A DNA stretch of 59,495 nucleotides from SCQX01 sp035720945 (GTDB taxonomy: Bacteria > Pseudomonadota > Gammaproteobacteria > Burkholderiales > Burkholderiaceae_B): the NCBI GenBank assembly GCA_035720945.1, contig DASTNK010000142.1, positions 1 to 59,495 of the forward strand, read 5' to 3'. The position numbers were made by a program, and so were the translations under genes. Under the pieces are notes generated by a model that was given only the letters and a program-made list of their open reading frames with translations, was not told the DNA's origin and ran no database searches. Positions 24,844-34,775 of the stretch are shown here, piece after piece. Within the stretch, counting starts at the first letter, position 1. Every line of letters starts with the position of its first letter.

Positions 24844-27800
24844 ATGCATCCATCCCGTCCTTCCACACCTGACAGCAACGTTTCCAGTGGTGGGGCGGAC
24901 AGAAAGACGGAATGTGCCGGCACTGGCAACCAAAGGGTCTCTTCGGTGAAGCTGCTGTCCAACGGCCGGTATCACGTCATGCTTTCGGCCGCTGGCGGCG
25001 GATACAGTCGGCACGGGCAGAATGCCCTGACCCGTTGGCGGGAGGATGCGACGCGGGACTGCTGGGGCGCGTTTCTTTATGTGAGGGACCGTGGCAACGG
25101 AGACGCATGGTCTCCAGCCCGGCAACCCATGGTCGATGCGGCGGTGGAACGCAGCATCGATTTTTCCGGTTCCAGTGCGGCATTTATTGGCACGACCTCC
25201 GACATCACGACCCGTGTCGACGTCACGGTTTCGCCTGATGCCGATCTCGAGGTGCGCAGGGTTCGTGTCACCAATCACTCGTCGCGCATCCGTTCTCTCG
25301 ATCTCACGAGTTACGCTGAAGTCGTCCTGTCGTCCGCGCCGGCCGATGATGCGCATCCCGCGTTCAACAAGCTGTTCGTGCAGACAGATATCGACGAATC
25401 CGTGTCCGCCATTCTGTGCCACAGGCGGCCTGGCAATGGCGGTGATCCGGCGCCATGGTTGTTTCATACAGTGGTCGTCGACAGCCCGGGAATTGCCAAC
25501 CTGTCCTATGAAACCGACCGTGCCCGTTTCATCGGTCGTGGCCGGACGCTGGCAGACCCCGCTGCCGGGCAGGTCGAATCATTGTCCGGGAGCCAGGGGT
25601 CGGTTCTCGACCCCGTTCTGTCCATTCGGTGTCCTGTGCGACTTGAGGCGGGGCAGTCCGCCACCGTCAGTTTTCTGTATGGGATCGCCGAGAATCGGGC
25701 TGCCTGTGAAGCGTTGATAAAAGGCTTCCAGAGCCAAGTGAAAGTGGACGAGACTTTTGATGACGCGGCTGGTGCACGCAAGAAGACCCTGGCCAAACTG
25801 AATTTGAATGACTCCGCGGCGGCCCTTTACGACCGACTGGCTGCCCGGGTCGTTTATGGCGGCGCGCAATTGCGCGCCGATCCGTCGATCATCCTGGCCA
25901 ACAGGCAAGGCCAGTCCGGTTTGTGGGGTTTTTCCGTTTCGGGCGACTTGCCGATAGTGTTCCTGCGGGTCGGCGCCTCCCCGGATATGGGGAAAGTGCG
26001 GGAACTGGTGCAGGCACACGCCTACTGGCGATTCATGGGGCTGGCGGCTGATCTGGTCATCGCCAACGCCGATGGCATCGAGCCTCGCCAGGGTGTTCAG
26101 CAACAGATACTGGATCTCGTCAAGACCTTGGAGCAGTCTGATCAGCTGGACCAGCGTGGCGGCATTTTCGTTCGCCTCGCCACGCGGTTCAGCCCCGAAG
26201 ACCGGGTGCTGTTTTTGTCCGTGGCGCGCGTCGTGCTTGACGATGGTCCATTGGGGCTGGAGGACAGACTCATTGCGGTCGAAGGTAACACCGCACGCCC
26301 AATGCATGCTAAGACGCCGGCCAGCATTGCATCGATGCCTGCCAGATCACCCGCCGCCGAATCGTCGAGTCCCGACCGCATCATTGATAATGGGATAGGG
26401 GGGTTCACCCCGGACGGCCGTGAATATGTCATGACGCTCGACGAGGGCGCCATGACACCCACGCCCTGGACCAATGTGCTGGCCAATCCGGATTTCGGCA
26501 CCATTGTGTCGGAAAGCGGGTGCGCCAACACCTGGAGTGAAAACGCGCATGAATTCCGCCTGACGCCTTGGTCCAACGACCCGGTTTGCGACTCGTCCGG
26601 CGAAGCGGTTTACCTGCGCGACGAAACGTCCGGCGCGTACTGGTCACCCACACCGTGGCCTTGCCGGGACCAGGGTGCGTATGTTTGCCGGCATGGATTT
26701 GGCTACAGTTCCTTCCAGCATGTTCATGACGGCGTGGAATCGGAGCTTATTGTCTATGTTTCACGCAGCCAGCCGGTCAAGTTCACCTCTCTCAAAGTCC
26801 GTAACCAGTCCGGCCGCCGGCGCCGCCTTTCGGCCACCGGCTATGTGGAATGGGTGCTGGGAGACCAACGGATCAAGACCATGGCGCAGGTCACCACACG
26901 TATGAATCCGAGCGGCCGCGCCATCGTGGCGCATAACGCCTACAGCATGGAATTCGGGGACCGCCACGCCTTTTTTTCCGTGGATGCGGATCCGGGTTCG
27001 GTGACGGCGGATCGTACGGAGTTCCTGGGTTGCTGCGGTCGGGCAGAGCAGCCAGTCGCGATGGCGCGTTCCGCCTTGATGGGGGCCGTTGGTGCCGCGC
27101 TCGACCCTTGCGCCGCACTGCGCGTGCCGTTCGAACTCGCTCCAGGGGAAGAGCGTGACATCACATTCATGCTCGGCGCTGGCGGCAACGAGGCCGCCAC
27201 GCTTGGCCTGGTCGAACAATGCGGCAGGGCGGGCGCCGCCCAGGCGGCCCTGGACGAAGTGCAAGGCTATTGGCGCCACACGCTCGACACTGTCCGGGTC
27301 AAGACACCCGATCCCGCCTTCAACATGCAAGTCAACGGCTGGTTGGCCTACCAGGCCCTGGCGTGCCGGGTCTGGGCGCGCAGCGCGTTCTACCAGCCGG
27401 GTGGCGCCTTCGGCTTTCGCGATCAACTGCAGGACGTCATGGCGTTGGTCCACGCGGAGCCCTCCCTGGTGCGGGCGCACATTCTGCTGAGCGCCTCGCG
27501 GCAATATCCCGAGGGTGACGTGCAACACTGGTGGCATCCTCCTGCGGGACGAGGGGTGCGCACCCGCTGTTGCGATGACTATCTCTGGCTGGCTCTTGCG
27601 ACATGCCGCTATATCACCGTCACAGGGGATGCCGGCATATTAGATGAACCCGTGCTTTTCCTTGACGGCCGTCCGCTCAAGCCGGACGAGGATTCCTATT
27701 ACGAGTTGCCCGGGGTGTCGAAAGAACCGGCGCCTCTTTACGAACATTGCGCGCGCGCGATCCGCCATGGGTTCCGCATGGGAATCCATGGATTCCCCTT

Positions 27801-28809
27801 GATGGGCGCGGGCGACTGGAACGACGGCATGAACAAGGTCGGCGCCCAGGGCAAGGGGGAAAGCGTATGGATGGCTTTCTTTCTGTATCACATCCTGCGG
27901 CAGTTCAAGCCGTTGGCACAGTCACGCGACGACCAGGAGTTCGTGAAAGAGTGTGACGCCGTCGCGGCCGGCCTGGCCGACAGCCTGGACAAAAACGGCT
28001 GGGACGGCGAATGGTTCATCCGCGCGTATTTCGACGACGGCTCGCCTTTGGGCTCTTCGAAGAACACGGAATGCCGGATGGGTTCCATTGCGCAGAGCTG
28101 GTCAGTCCTGTCAGGCGCCGCCGCGCCAGAGCGAGCCCACCAGGCGATGGATTCGCTCGACCGAATGCTGGTTGACCGCGACAACGCCATCATCAAACTG
28201 TTGTCGCCTCCGTTTGATGTCTCGGTCCCCGATCCGGGCTATATCCGGGCCTATGTGCCGGGGGTGCGGGAGAACGGCGGTCAGTACACCCATGCCGCGG
28301 TATGGGCGGCGATGGCTTTTGCTGAATTGCACGACACTCGCCGGGCCGCCGAGCTCATCGCCATCCTCAATCCGGTCAACCATGCATTGGACGCCACTGC
28401 GGTGGAAAGATATAAAGTAGAGCCGTACGTCGTCGCCTCGGATGTCTACGCACTGCCCCCGCACACCGGGCGCGGTGGCTGGACCTGGTATTCGGGGTCG
28501 GCGGGATGGCTGTACCGCTTGCTGCTGGAGTCGGTCGTGGGTGTGCGGCGCGAAGCCGACAAGCTGTTTCTACGGCCGTGCGTGCCGGATCACTGGGACG
28601 CATTCAGTGTCGACTACCGTTATGGCGCCACCGTCTATCATATAGATGTGCGGCGCGAAGCCAAGGTCGCGGGTTCCGCCAGCCCGGTCATTGACGCGGA
28701 CAGCCTGCAGAGTCCGGTGATTCCGCTGGTCGACGATGGCGGCGAGCACCGGATCACGTTCACCTTGCCCGCTTCACCGAATAGGGATTCAGCCAAGGTG
28801 ACGCATTGA
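24844..28809 (+). CDS. GH94-family glucan phosphorylase (cyclic beta-1,2-glucan synthase C-terminal-like)
   Basis: This large protein of 1321 residues has two tandem GH94 units. Unit 1 (about residues 30-480) has a beta-sandwich ('VKLLSNGRYHVMLSAAGGGY', 'ALTRWREDATRDCWGAFLYV') and a degenerate helical part. Unit 2 (about 520-1320) has another beta-sandwich and a complete (alpha/alpha)6 catalytic barrel. The catalytic motif GAGDWNDGMN is at about 989-998 (Asp991 and Asp994), and the phosphate-site loop 'HTGRGGWTWYSGSAGW' begins at His1207. This order matches the C-terminal region of NdvB/Cgs, which phosphorolyses beta-1,2-glucan ends to glucose-1-phosphate. The membrane GT84 synthase part is absent and no signal peptide is seen, so it is probably a cytosolic oligoglucan phosphorylase. 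Linkage specificity is inferred. It is the first gene of the operon, 43 bases before gnd. Confidence 0.85.
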   Translation: MHPSRPSTPDSNVSSGGADRKTECAGTGNQRVSSVKLLSNGRYHVMLSAAGGGYSRHGQNALTRWREDATRDCWGAFLYVRDRGNGDAWSPARQPMVDAAVERSIDFSGSSAAFIGTTSDITTRVDVTVSPDADLEVRRVRVTNHSSRIRSLDLTSYAEVVLSSAPADDAHPAFNKLFVQTDIDESVSAILCHRRPGNGGDPAPWLFHTVVVDSPGIANLSYETDRARFIGRGRTLADPAAGQVESLSGSQGSVLDPVLSIRCPVRLEAGQSATVSFLYGIAENRAACEALIKGFQSQVKVDETFDDAAGARKKTLAKLNLNDSAAALYDRLAARVVYGGAQLRADPSIILANRQGQSGLWGFSVSGDLPIVFLRVGASPDMGKVRELVQAHAYWRFMGLAADLVIANADGIEPRQGVQQQILDLVKTLEQSDQLDQRGGIFVRLATRFSPEDRVLFLSVARVVLDDGPLGLEDRLIAVEGNTARPMHAKTPASIASMPARSPAAESSSPDRIIDNGIGGFTPDGREYVMTLDEGAMTPTPWTNVLANPDFGTIVSESGCANTWSENAHEFRLTPWSNDPVCDSSGEAVYLRDETSGAYWSPTPWPCRDQGAYVCRHGFGYSSFQHVHDGVESELIVYVSRSQPVKFTSLKVRNQSGRRRRLSATGYVEWVLGDQRIKTMAQVTTRMNPSGRAIVAHNAYSMEFGDRHAFFSVDADPGSVTADRTEFLGCCGRAEQPVAMARSALMGAVGAALDPCAALRVPFELAPGEERDITFMLGAGGNEAATLGLVEQCGRAGAAQAALDEVQGYWRHTLDTVRVKTPDPAFNMQVNGWLAYQALACRVWARSAFYQPGGAFGFRDQLQDVMALVHAEPSLVRAHILLSASRQYPEGDVQHWWHPPAGRGVRTRCCDDYLWLALATCRYITVTGDAGILDEPVLFLDGRPLKPDEDSYYELPGVSKEPAPLYEHCARAIRHGFRMGIHGFPLMGAGDWNDGMNKVGAQGKGESVWMAFFLYHILRQFKPLAQSRDDQEFVKECDAVAAGLADSLDKNGWDGEWFIRAYFDDGSPLGSSKNTECRMGSIAQSWSVLSGAAAPERAHQAMDSLDRMLVDRDNAIIKLLSPPFDVSVPDPGYIRAYVPGVRENGGQYTHAAVWAAMAFAELHDTRRAAELIAILNPVNHALDATAVERYKVEPYVVASDVYALPPHTGRGGWTWYSGSAGWLYRLLLESVVGVRREADKLFLRPCVPDHWDAFSVDYRYGATVYHIDVRREAKVAGSASPVIDADSLQSPVIPLVDDGGEHRITFTLPASPNRDSAKVTH

Positions 28810-28852
28810 TTATTCACGTCCGCAAGCATCGGAAACAAGGGAGATTCAAACA

Positions 28853-29872
28853 ATGCAGATAGGCATGGTAGGGCTGGGGCGCATGGGCACCAACATGGCG
28901 CAGCGTCTCATGGCGAAGGGCGTGGATTGCGTGGTGTTCGACACCCATCAGCAGGCTGTCTCGGCTTTGTCGACCGAAGGCGCCGCGGGGGCGGCGTCGC
29001 TGCGGGAACTGGTCGGGAAATTGGCGCAACCCAGAGCCGTGTGGCTGATGGTGCCCGCCGGGGTGGTCGATGGCGTGCTCGATCAGTTGGTTCCTTTGCT
29101 GAGCAAGGATGACATCGTCATAGACGGTGGGAACTCCTATTACCACGATGATATCCGTCGCGCCGGGAAGCTTGCTGAACAAGGCATTCATTATCTCGAC
29201 GTGGGCACCAGTGGCGGTGTTTTCGGCAAGGAGCGCGGCTACTGCCTGATGATCGGGGGTGACGACGCCTCGGTCAAGCATCTTGACCCGGTGTTCGCCG
29301 CGCTGGCCCCCGGCCGGGACACCGCGCCGCGCACGCCGGGCCGCAATGATGGCGAAGGCACCGCCGAGCAGGGATACCTGCATTGCGGGCCGCATGGCGC
29401 CGGCCACTTCGTGAAGATGGTGCACAACGGCATCGAGTACGGGATCATGCAGGCCTACGCCGAAGGTCTCAATGTGTTGTGCAATGCCAATGCGGGCAAG
29501 CGCAATCGTGAAACCGACGCCGAGACCACGCCCATGCGCAACCCTGAGTACTACCAGTACGACCTGAATCTGCCCGAGGTCGCCGAAGTCTGGCGGCGCG
29601 GCAGTGTCATCAGTTCGTGGCTGCTCGACCTTACCGCGCATGCGCTGCATGGTAATCCGGATCTTGGAAATTTTGCGGGCCGTGTCTCGGATTCGGGCGA
29701 GGGGCGCTGGACCATCCATGCCGCCATCGACGAAGGCGTTCCCGTGCCGGTGATCAGTGCCGCGCTGTTTGGTCGCTTCCAGTCTCGCGGCAACGCCGAT
29801 TTCGCGGACAAAGTGCTGTCGGCCATGCGCAAGGAATTCGGTGGCCATGACGAAAAGAATCGGGGGGCCTGA
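28853..29872 (+). CDS. gnd: 6-phosphogluconate dehydrogenase, decarboxylating (short YqeC/GntZ type)
   Basis: This enzyme oxidises and decarboxylates 6-phosphogluconate to ribulose-5-phosphate. At 339 residues it is the short form, which is often NAD-dependent; the long E. coli form has about 470. The Rossmann motif is 'MQIGMVGLGRMGTNMAQRLM', the substrate motif is 'VGTSGGVFGKERGYCLMIGG' with one leading residue, and the catalytic Lys188 is in 'GHFVKMVHNGIEYG'. AAGGGAG at 28837-28843 is a good ribosome site. One base separates its stop from the zwf start. Coenzyme preference (NAD or NADP) cannot be settled by eye. Confidence 0.92.
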   Translation: MQIGMVGLGRMGTNMAQRLMAKGVDCVVFDTHQQAVSALSTEGAAGAASLRELVGKLAQPRAVWLMVPAGVVDGVLDQLVPLLSKDDIVIDGGNSYYHDDIRRAGKLAEQGIHYLDVGTSGGVFGKERGYCLMIGGDDASVKHLDPVFAALAPGRDTAPRTPGRNDGEGTAEQGYLHCGPHGAGHFVKMVHNGIEYGIMQAYAEGLNVLCNANAGKRNRETDAETTPMRNPEYYQYDLNLPEVAEVWRRGSVISSWLLDLTAHALHGNPDLGNFAGRVSDSGEGRWTIHAAIDEGVPVPVISAALFGRFQSRGNADFADKVLSAMRKEFGGHDEKNRGA

Positions 29873-29873
29873 C

Positions 29874-31283
29874 ATGGTCCAACCCGCGAAGAAGGTTCAA
29901 CCATCCGATGCACTGGTCGTGTTCGGTATCACGGGCGATCTGGCGCACAAGAAAATATTCCCCGCGTTGTACGAGATGGTCAAACGCGACGGCCTGAACG
30001 TACCGGTGGTTGGCGTGGCCTCGTCGAGCATGACCCTCGCCCAGTTGCGCAAGCGCGCCGCAGACAGCATTCGCGAGGCTGGCAAGATCGATGACAAGGA
30101 AGCATTGGAACGATTGCACGGGTTGTTGAAATACGTTCAGGGCAATTACAACGACGAGGCGACCTTCCATACGCTCAGGCACGCCCTGGGCAAGGCGCGA
30201 CGCGTGTCGTATTACTTGGCGATTCCTCCGTCTCTGTTCGGAACGGTGATACAAGGGCTCCACCACGCCGGTCTGGCCGAAGACGGCCGTGTCATTGTCG
30301 AGAAGCCATTCGGGCGTGACTTGGCGTCGGCGCGTGAACTGAACCGGGTGGCCCACTCTGTTTTCCCGGAAGAGTCCATCTTCCGCATTGATCACTTCCT
30401 GGGCAAGGAGGCGATCATGAACATTCTGTACTTCCGGTTCGCCAACTCGTTCCTGGAGCCCATCTGGAACCGTGATCACGTGGAAAGCGTGCAGATCACG
30501 TTATCCGAGCAATTCGGCATCGGACAACGTGGCGGGTTCTACGAGACTGCCGGTTGCCTGCGCGACGTCATCCAGAACCATCTGTTCCAGATCGTGGCGC
30601 TGTTGGCCATGGAACCGCCGGTCCATCAAGATTACGCAGCCATCCATACCGAAAAATCCAAGGTCTTTGAGGCCATGCGGCCGCTTGGCATTGACGATGT
30701 CGTGCGTGGCCAGTACACGGGGTACCGCAAAGAGCCCCATGTTGCCCGCACATCCGATGTGGAGACCTTCTGCGCCGTGCGATTGTTCATAGATTCGTGG
30801 CGCTGGGCGGGCGTGCCCTGGTATCTGCGTTCCGGGAAATGCATGGCCGAGACGGCGGCCGAGGTGCTGGTCCAGTTGCGCCCGCCACCGCAACGATTGT
30901 TCGCCGACTCGATGTCTGAACGGCAAAGATCCAACTACCTACGGTTCAGGTTGTCACCCAACTCGGCTGTGGCGCTGGCAGCGCGGATCAAGCGTTCGGG
31001 CAAGGAATTCGTCGGCGATCAGCGCGAATTGTTCCTGCTTGACGCCGACCCCAACCAGGAGACGCCATACGAACGTCTTCTGACAGATGCACTGGCCGGT
31101 GACAGTTCGTTATTCACCAGCGAGGACGCCGTCGAAGCCGCCTGGGCGGTGGTGGACCCGATTCTTTCCCGGCACCACAAGGCCATTTCCTATCGACGCG
31201 GCAGTTGGGGGCCTAAAGAAGCCGACGCCTTGATCGCGCCTCATGGCGCGTGGCTGAACCCTCGCCTCGAGGAGCGCGCATGA
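29874..31283 (+). CDS. zwf: glucose-6-phosphate 1-dehydrogenase
   Basis: This enzyme oxidises glucose-6-phosphate to 6-phosphogluconolactone, the entry to the oxidative pentose phosphate pathway. It has 469 residues, slightly shorter than the usual ~490. The nucleotide-binding motif is 'FGITGDLAHKKIFPALYEM' and the substrate/catalytic motif is 'FRIDHFLGKEAIMNILYFRF' with catalytic His174. The segment 'ETAGCLRDVIQNHLFQIVAL' is also typical. The start at 29874 follows the gnd stop by one base; the longer open frame from 29757 lies inside gnd. Its stop overlaps the HAD gene start (ATGA). The lactonase gene pgl, often beside zwf, is not in this window. Confidence 0.93.
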   Translation: MVQPAKKVQPSDALVVFGITGDLAHKKIFPALYEMVKRDGLNVPVVGVASSSMTLAQLRKRAADSIREAGKIDDKEALERLHGLLKYVQGNYNDEATFHTLRHALGKARRVSYYLAIPPSLFGTVIQGLHHAGLAEDGRVIVEKPFGRDLASARELNRVAHSVFPEESIFRIDHFLGKEAIMNILYFRFANSFLEPIWNRDHVESVQITLSEQFGIGQRGGFYETAGCLRDVIQNHLFQIVALLAMEPPVHQDYAAIHTEKSKVFEAMRPLGIDDVVRGQYTGYRKEPHVARTSDVETFCAVRLFIDSWRWAGVPWYLRSGKCMAETAAEVLVQLRPPPQRLFADSMSERQRSNYLRFRLSPNSAVALAARIKRSGKEFVGDQRELFLLDADPNQETPYERLLTDALAGDSSLFTSEDAVEAAWAVVDPILSRHHKAISYRRGSWGPKEADALIAPHGAWLNPRLEERA

Positions 31284-31993
31284 CAACGCCGCGGGAAGAA
31301 ACCGTCTTTCTGTTCGATGTCGACAACACATTGCTCGACAACGATCGGGTCACCGACGACCTGCGCCGGCATCTGATCGAGCAGTTTGGCCGCAAAAGCG
31401 CGGAGCGCTACTGGGCCCTGTTCGAGGCGTTGCGCACTGAACTCGGCTACGCCGACTATCTGGGGGCGTTGCAACGTTATCGACTGGGTTTGGTAAACGA
31501 CCCCGCTTTGCTGAAAATGTCGTCCTTTCTACTGGAATACCCTTTTGCGGAACGCTTGTACCCACGTGTGTTCGATGTGCTGGAGCAAGCCGGAAAATGG
31601 GGAACGACCGTCATTCTGTCTGATGGTGATGCAGTGTTCCAACCCCGCAAAGTCGAGCGCTCGGGGTTGTGGGACGCTGTGGAGGGGCGGGTGCTCATCT
31701 ACATCCACAAAGAAAAGATGATCGATGCCGTGATGGAACGCTATCCCGCCAGCCGGTATGTCATGGTGGATGACAAGCTGCGCATCCTGACAGCCATGAA
31801 AAAACGAATGGGTGCCAGACTGCTGACTGTGTTTCCGCGCCAAGGTCATTATGCACACGACTTGAAGACCGTGCGGTTGTTCCCGCCGGCGGATATTACT
31901 GTGGAACATATCGGGGATCTGCTCGACGTCGATCTACCGGCCCATTTGCGGGCGTCAGACGACGAAGCAACGACAAAAGAGGTTACATCATGA
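31280..31993 (+). CDS. HAD superfamily hydrolase (sugar-phosphate phosphatase-like)
   Basis: This HAD-fold protein has 237 residues. Motif I is 'FLFDVDNTLLDNDRV' with the nucleophile Asp and the acid/base Asp two residues later. Motif II is 'VILSDGDAVFQP', the motif III Lys is probably in 'IHKEKMIDAV', and motif IV is 'YVMVDDKLRIL'. It is therefore a likely phosphatase. GAGGAG at 31269-31274 supports the start. It overlaps zwf and tal by four bases on each side, so it is embedded in the operon and likely works with it, for example by dephosphorylating a sugar phosphate that accumulates or a side product. The substrate is unknown. Confidence 0.85.
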   Translation: MTTPREETVFLFDVDNTLLDNDRVTDDLRRHLIEQFGRKSAERYWALFEALRTELGYADYLGALQRYRLGLVNDPALLKMSSFLLEYPFAERLYPRVFDVLEQAGKWGTTVILSDGDAVFQPRKVERSGLWDAVEGRVLIYIHKEKMIDAVMERYPASRYVMVDDKLRILTAMKKRMGARLLTVFPRQGHYAHDLKTVRLFPPADITVEHIGDLLDVDLPAHLRASDDEATTKEVTS

Positions 31994-33090
31994 ATGCTAC
32001 ACGTCAACTGCACGATCTGGGGCAAAGCCTCTGGTTGGACAACATCACCCGCGGACTTCTCGACGACGGGACACTCAAGCACTATCTCGATGATCTGGCG
32101 GTGACCGGGCTCACGTCCAATCCAACCATCTTTCAGAAAGCGATTCAGGGAACGACGTTCTACGACGAGGCCATCGCGCACAAGGCACAGGCCGGCAAGG
32201 CGGGGGAAGACTTGTTCTTCGAGTTGGCCATTGAAGACCTGACGCGCGCCGCCGACTTGTTCCGGCCGGTGCACGACGCCACCCGGGGCATGGATGGTTG
32301 GGTGTCGCTGGAGGTGTCGCCGTTGCTCGCCAATGACACCGACGCAACCATCCACGCTGCAACCACGTTGCATGCGCGCGCCAACCGGCCGAATCTGTTC
32401 ATCAAGATTCCTGGTACGCTCGCCGGGCTCAAGGCGATCGAGGAATCCATTTTCAACGGTGTACCCATCAACGTGACGCTTCTGTTTTCCTGCGAGCAGT
32501 ACCTGGCGGCGGCCGGCGCCTATTTAAGGGGCATTGAGCGCCGTGTGCAGGCGGGTTTGTCGTCCGATGTGCGCAGCGTGGCCTCGCTGTTCGTGAGCCG
32601 CTGGGACGTGGCCGTGCAGAGCAAGGTCGATGCGGGGCTGCACAACCGGCTGGGCGTCGCCGTTGCGTGTGAAACCTTTGCGGCATACCGCGCGCTTCTC
32701 GCGTCGCCGCGCTGGAAGAAACTGGAAGCGGCCGGGGCACGGCCGCAGCGGCTGCTGTGGGCCAGCACCGGCACCAAGGATCCCAGCGCGTCCGACACGC
32801 TCTACATCGATGGATTGGCCGCCGCGGGCACCATCAACACCATGCCCGAGAAAACCTTGCTGGCATTCGCCGATCATGGGAACCCGGGCGCACCGCTGCG
32901 GGACGAGCAGCCGGCGGCCATCGCCGAGCTCGCCCAGTTCCGGGCGGCCGGGATCGATCTCGGCGCGCTCGCGACGCGCCTGCAGGAAGAGGGCACGGAC
33001 GCGTTTGATCAGTCGTGGCACGCGCTTCTGGATGGCATCAACGCCAAGTCGGCGGCTCTCAAGAGCGCTTCCACCCATTCCAGGACCTGA
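31990..33090 (+). CDS. tal: transaldolase
   Basis: This TIM-barrel enzyme moves a dihydroxyacetone unit between sedoheptulose-7-phosphate and glyceraldehyde-3-phosphate, giving erythrose-4-phosphate and fructose-6-phosphate. The 366 residues suit the longer TalA-like subfamily found in actinobacteria and in Tal-Pgi fusions. The N-terminal signature is 'GLTSNPTIFQKAI'. The Schiff-base Lys139 is in 'NLFIKIPGTLAG', and 'WASTGTKDP' is the conserved late strand. It starts inside the HAD stop codon and ends four bases before pgi, the gene it is fused to in some other bacteria. Confidence 0.92.
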   Translation: MNATRQLHDLGQSLWLDNITRGLLDDGTLKHYLDDLAVTGLTSNPTIFQKAIQGTTFYDEAIAHKAQAGKAGEDLFFELAIEDLTRAADLFRPVHDATRGMDGWVSLEVSPLLANDTDATIHAATTLHARANRPNLFIKIPGTLAGLKAIEESIFNGVPINVTLLFSCEQYLAAAGAYLRGIERRVQAGLSSDVRSVASLFVSRWDVAVQSKVDAGLHNRLGVAVACETFAAYRALLASPRWKKLEAAGARPQRLLWASTGTKDPSASDTLYIDGLAAAGTINTMPEKTLLAFADHGNPGAPLRDEQPAAIAELAQFRAAGIDLGALATRLQEEGTDAFDQSWHALLDGINAKSAALKSASTHSRT

Positions 33091-33094
33091 CGCG

Positions 33095-34753
33095 ATGACC
33101 CCTCCAAGCACGCCAAAACTGCAGCCTTTGACCCAATCCGTTGGCTGGAAAGCCTTGACCGCCCATTGTTCTGTGGCCGAAGGATTGCACCTGCGGCGGC
33201 TTTTCGCCGGTGATCCGGAGCGTGGGCAGCGGCTGGCTCTCGAGGCCGCGGGCGTTTATTTCGATTATTCGAAACAGCGCGTGACCGACGAAACCATTCG
33301 TCTTTTGCTGGCGCTGGCGCGGGAGCGCGGGGTAGAGGAAAGGCGGCGCGCCATGTTCGCCGGCGAGGCAATCAACGCCACCGAGCGCCGCGCCGTGTTG
33401 CACGTGGCCTTGCGCATGCCGGGGACTGAACAGATTCGGGTGGATGGCCACGACGTGGTGCCGGATGTGCACGAGGTCCTGTCCCGCATGGGCACTTTCG
33501 CGCAGAAAGTGCGCGACGGAAAATGGCTGGGTTATACCGGCAAGCCCGTGCGCAACATCGTCAACATCGGCATTGGCGGCTCCTCGCTGGGTCCCGTCAT
33601 GGCCTACCAGGCGCTAAAACACTACAGCCCGCGCGATTTCACATTCCACTTCGTGTCCAACATGGATTCGACCGATCTGGTGGAAGCCGTGCGGGATCTC
33701 GATGCCGAAGAGACGCTGTTCATCATCTGTTCGAAAACGTTTGGCACGCTGGAAACCCTGACCAACGCCCACGCTGCCCGTCAATGGTGCCTGGACCGGC
33801 TCAAGGACGAACGCGCTTTACCGCGCCATTTCGTCGCGGTGTCCACGAACGCCGAACGGGTCGCGAAATTCGGCATCGACACCGCCAACATGTTCGGCTT
33901 CTGGGACTGGGTCGGTGGGCGTTACTCCATGGATTCGGCCATCGGCCTGTCGACCATGATCGCCATCGGCCCCGACGGGTTCTCGGATCTGTTGTCCGGC
34001 TTCCACGCCATGGATGTCCACTTTCGCGACACACCGCTTGAGCGCAACATGCCGGTGCTGATGGGGTTGCTGGGTGTGTGGAACACCAATTTCCTGGGTG
34101 CCGAGACCGTGGCGGTGCTGCCGTACGATCAATACCTGTCGCGCTTTCCGGCGTATCTGCAGCAGCTCACCATGGAGAGCAACGGCAAATCTGTCGTCAC
34201 CGACGGCGCCAGCCAGGTGAACCACCAGACCGGCCCCATCTACTGGGGTGAACCCGGCACCGATGGCCAGCACTCGTTCTACCAGCTTATCCACCAGGGC
34301 ACGCATGTGATTCCCTGCGATTTCATCGGATTCTGCCAAGGCCTGAACCCGCTCGGCGATCAGCACGACCTACTGATGTCCAACCTGTTCGCGCAAACCG
34401 AGGCGCTGGCTTTTGGAAAGACTCACGAACAGGTTCTCGCCGAAGGCGTCCCGGCATGGCAGGCTCCCTATCGCGTGTTCGACGGGAATCGGCCGACCAG
34501 CACCTTGCTGCTCGAGCGCCTGACGCCCCATGCCCTGGGCACGCTGGTGGCGTTGTACGAGCACAGCGTCTTCACACAAGGGGTGATCTGGGGTATCGAT
34601 TCGTTCGACCAGTGGGGGGTTGAGTTGGGTAAGGCCTTGGCGCTGAAGGTGTCGCCCGAGCTGACCAGCCCCGATGAACCCGCGCTGGCCCACGACAGCT
34701 CCACCAACACACTGATACGTCGTTACAGGCGGCTCAAGGCGGGCCGCACTTGA
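33095..34753 (+). CDS. pgi: glucose-6-phosphate isomerase
   Basis: This enzyme interconverts fructose-6-phosphate and glucose-6-phosphate, and has 552 residues. PGI signatures are visible: 'FGFWDWVGGRYSMDSAIGLS' and the end motif 'QWGVELGKALA'. The phosphate-binding region 'NIGIGGSSLGPVMAYQAL' and the catalytic Glu region 'MESNGKSV' are also present. The start at 33095 (MTPPSTPKLQPL) lies four bases after the tal stop; the much longer open frame from 32630 is only antiphase reading of tal. In this operon it can return fructose-6-phosphate to Zwf, making a cyclic oxidative pathway possible. Confidence 0.95.
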   Translation: MTPPSTPKLQPLTQSVGWKALTAHCSVAEGLHLRRLFAGDPERGQRLALEAAGVYFDYSKQRVTDETIRLLLALARERGVEERRRAMFAGEAINATERRAVLHVALRMPGTEQIRVDGHDVVPDVHEVLSRMGTFAQKVRDGKWLGYTGKPVRNIVNIGIGGSSLGPVMAYQALKHYSPRDFTFHFVSNMDSTDLVEAVRDLDAEETLFIICSKTFGTLETLTNAHAARQWCLDRLKDERALPRHFVAVSTNAERVAKFGIDTANMFGFWDWVGGRYSMDSAIGLSTMIAIGPDGFSDLLSGFHAMDVHFRDTPLERNMPVLMGLLGVWNTNFLGAETVAVLPYDQYLSRFPAYLQQLTMESNGKSVVTDGASQVNHQTGPIYWGEPGTDGQHSFYQLIHQGTHVIPCDFIGFCQGLNPLGDQHDLLMSNLFAQTEALAFGKTHEQVLAEGVPAWQAPYRVFDGNRPTSTLLLERLTPHALGTLVALYEHSVFTQGVIWGIDSFDQWGVELGKALALKVSPELTSPDEPALAHDSSTNTLIRRYRRLKAGRT

Positions 34754-34775
34754 TTCCCGCGATTCTGGAGGGTCC

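Noticed and set aside
24844..28809. Cellobiose phosphorylase as the product of the GH94 gene
   Set aside because: Cellobiose phosphorylases have about 800 residues with one GH94 unit. This protein has two tandem units in the NdvB order, so beta-1,2-glucan chemistry is more likely.
32630..34753. 707-codon frame that looks like a tal-pgi fusion
   Set aside because: The first 155 codons read tal in the wrong frame. The real pgi starts at 33095, four bases after the tal stop, so the genes are adjacent and not fused.
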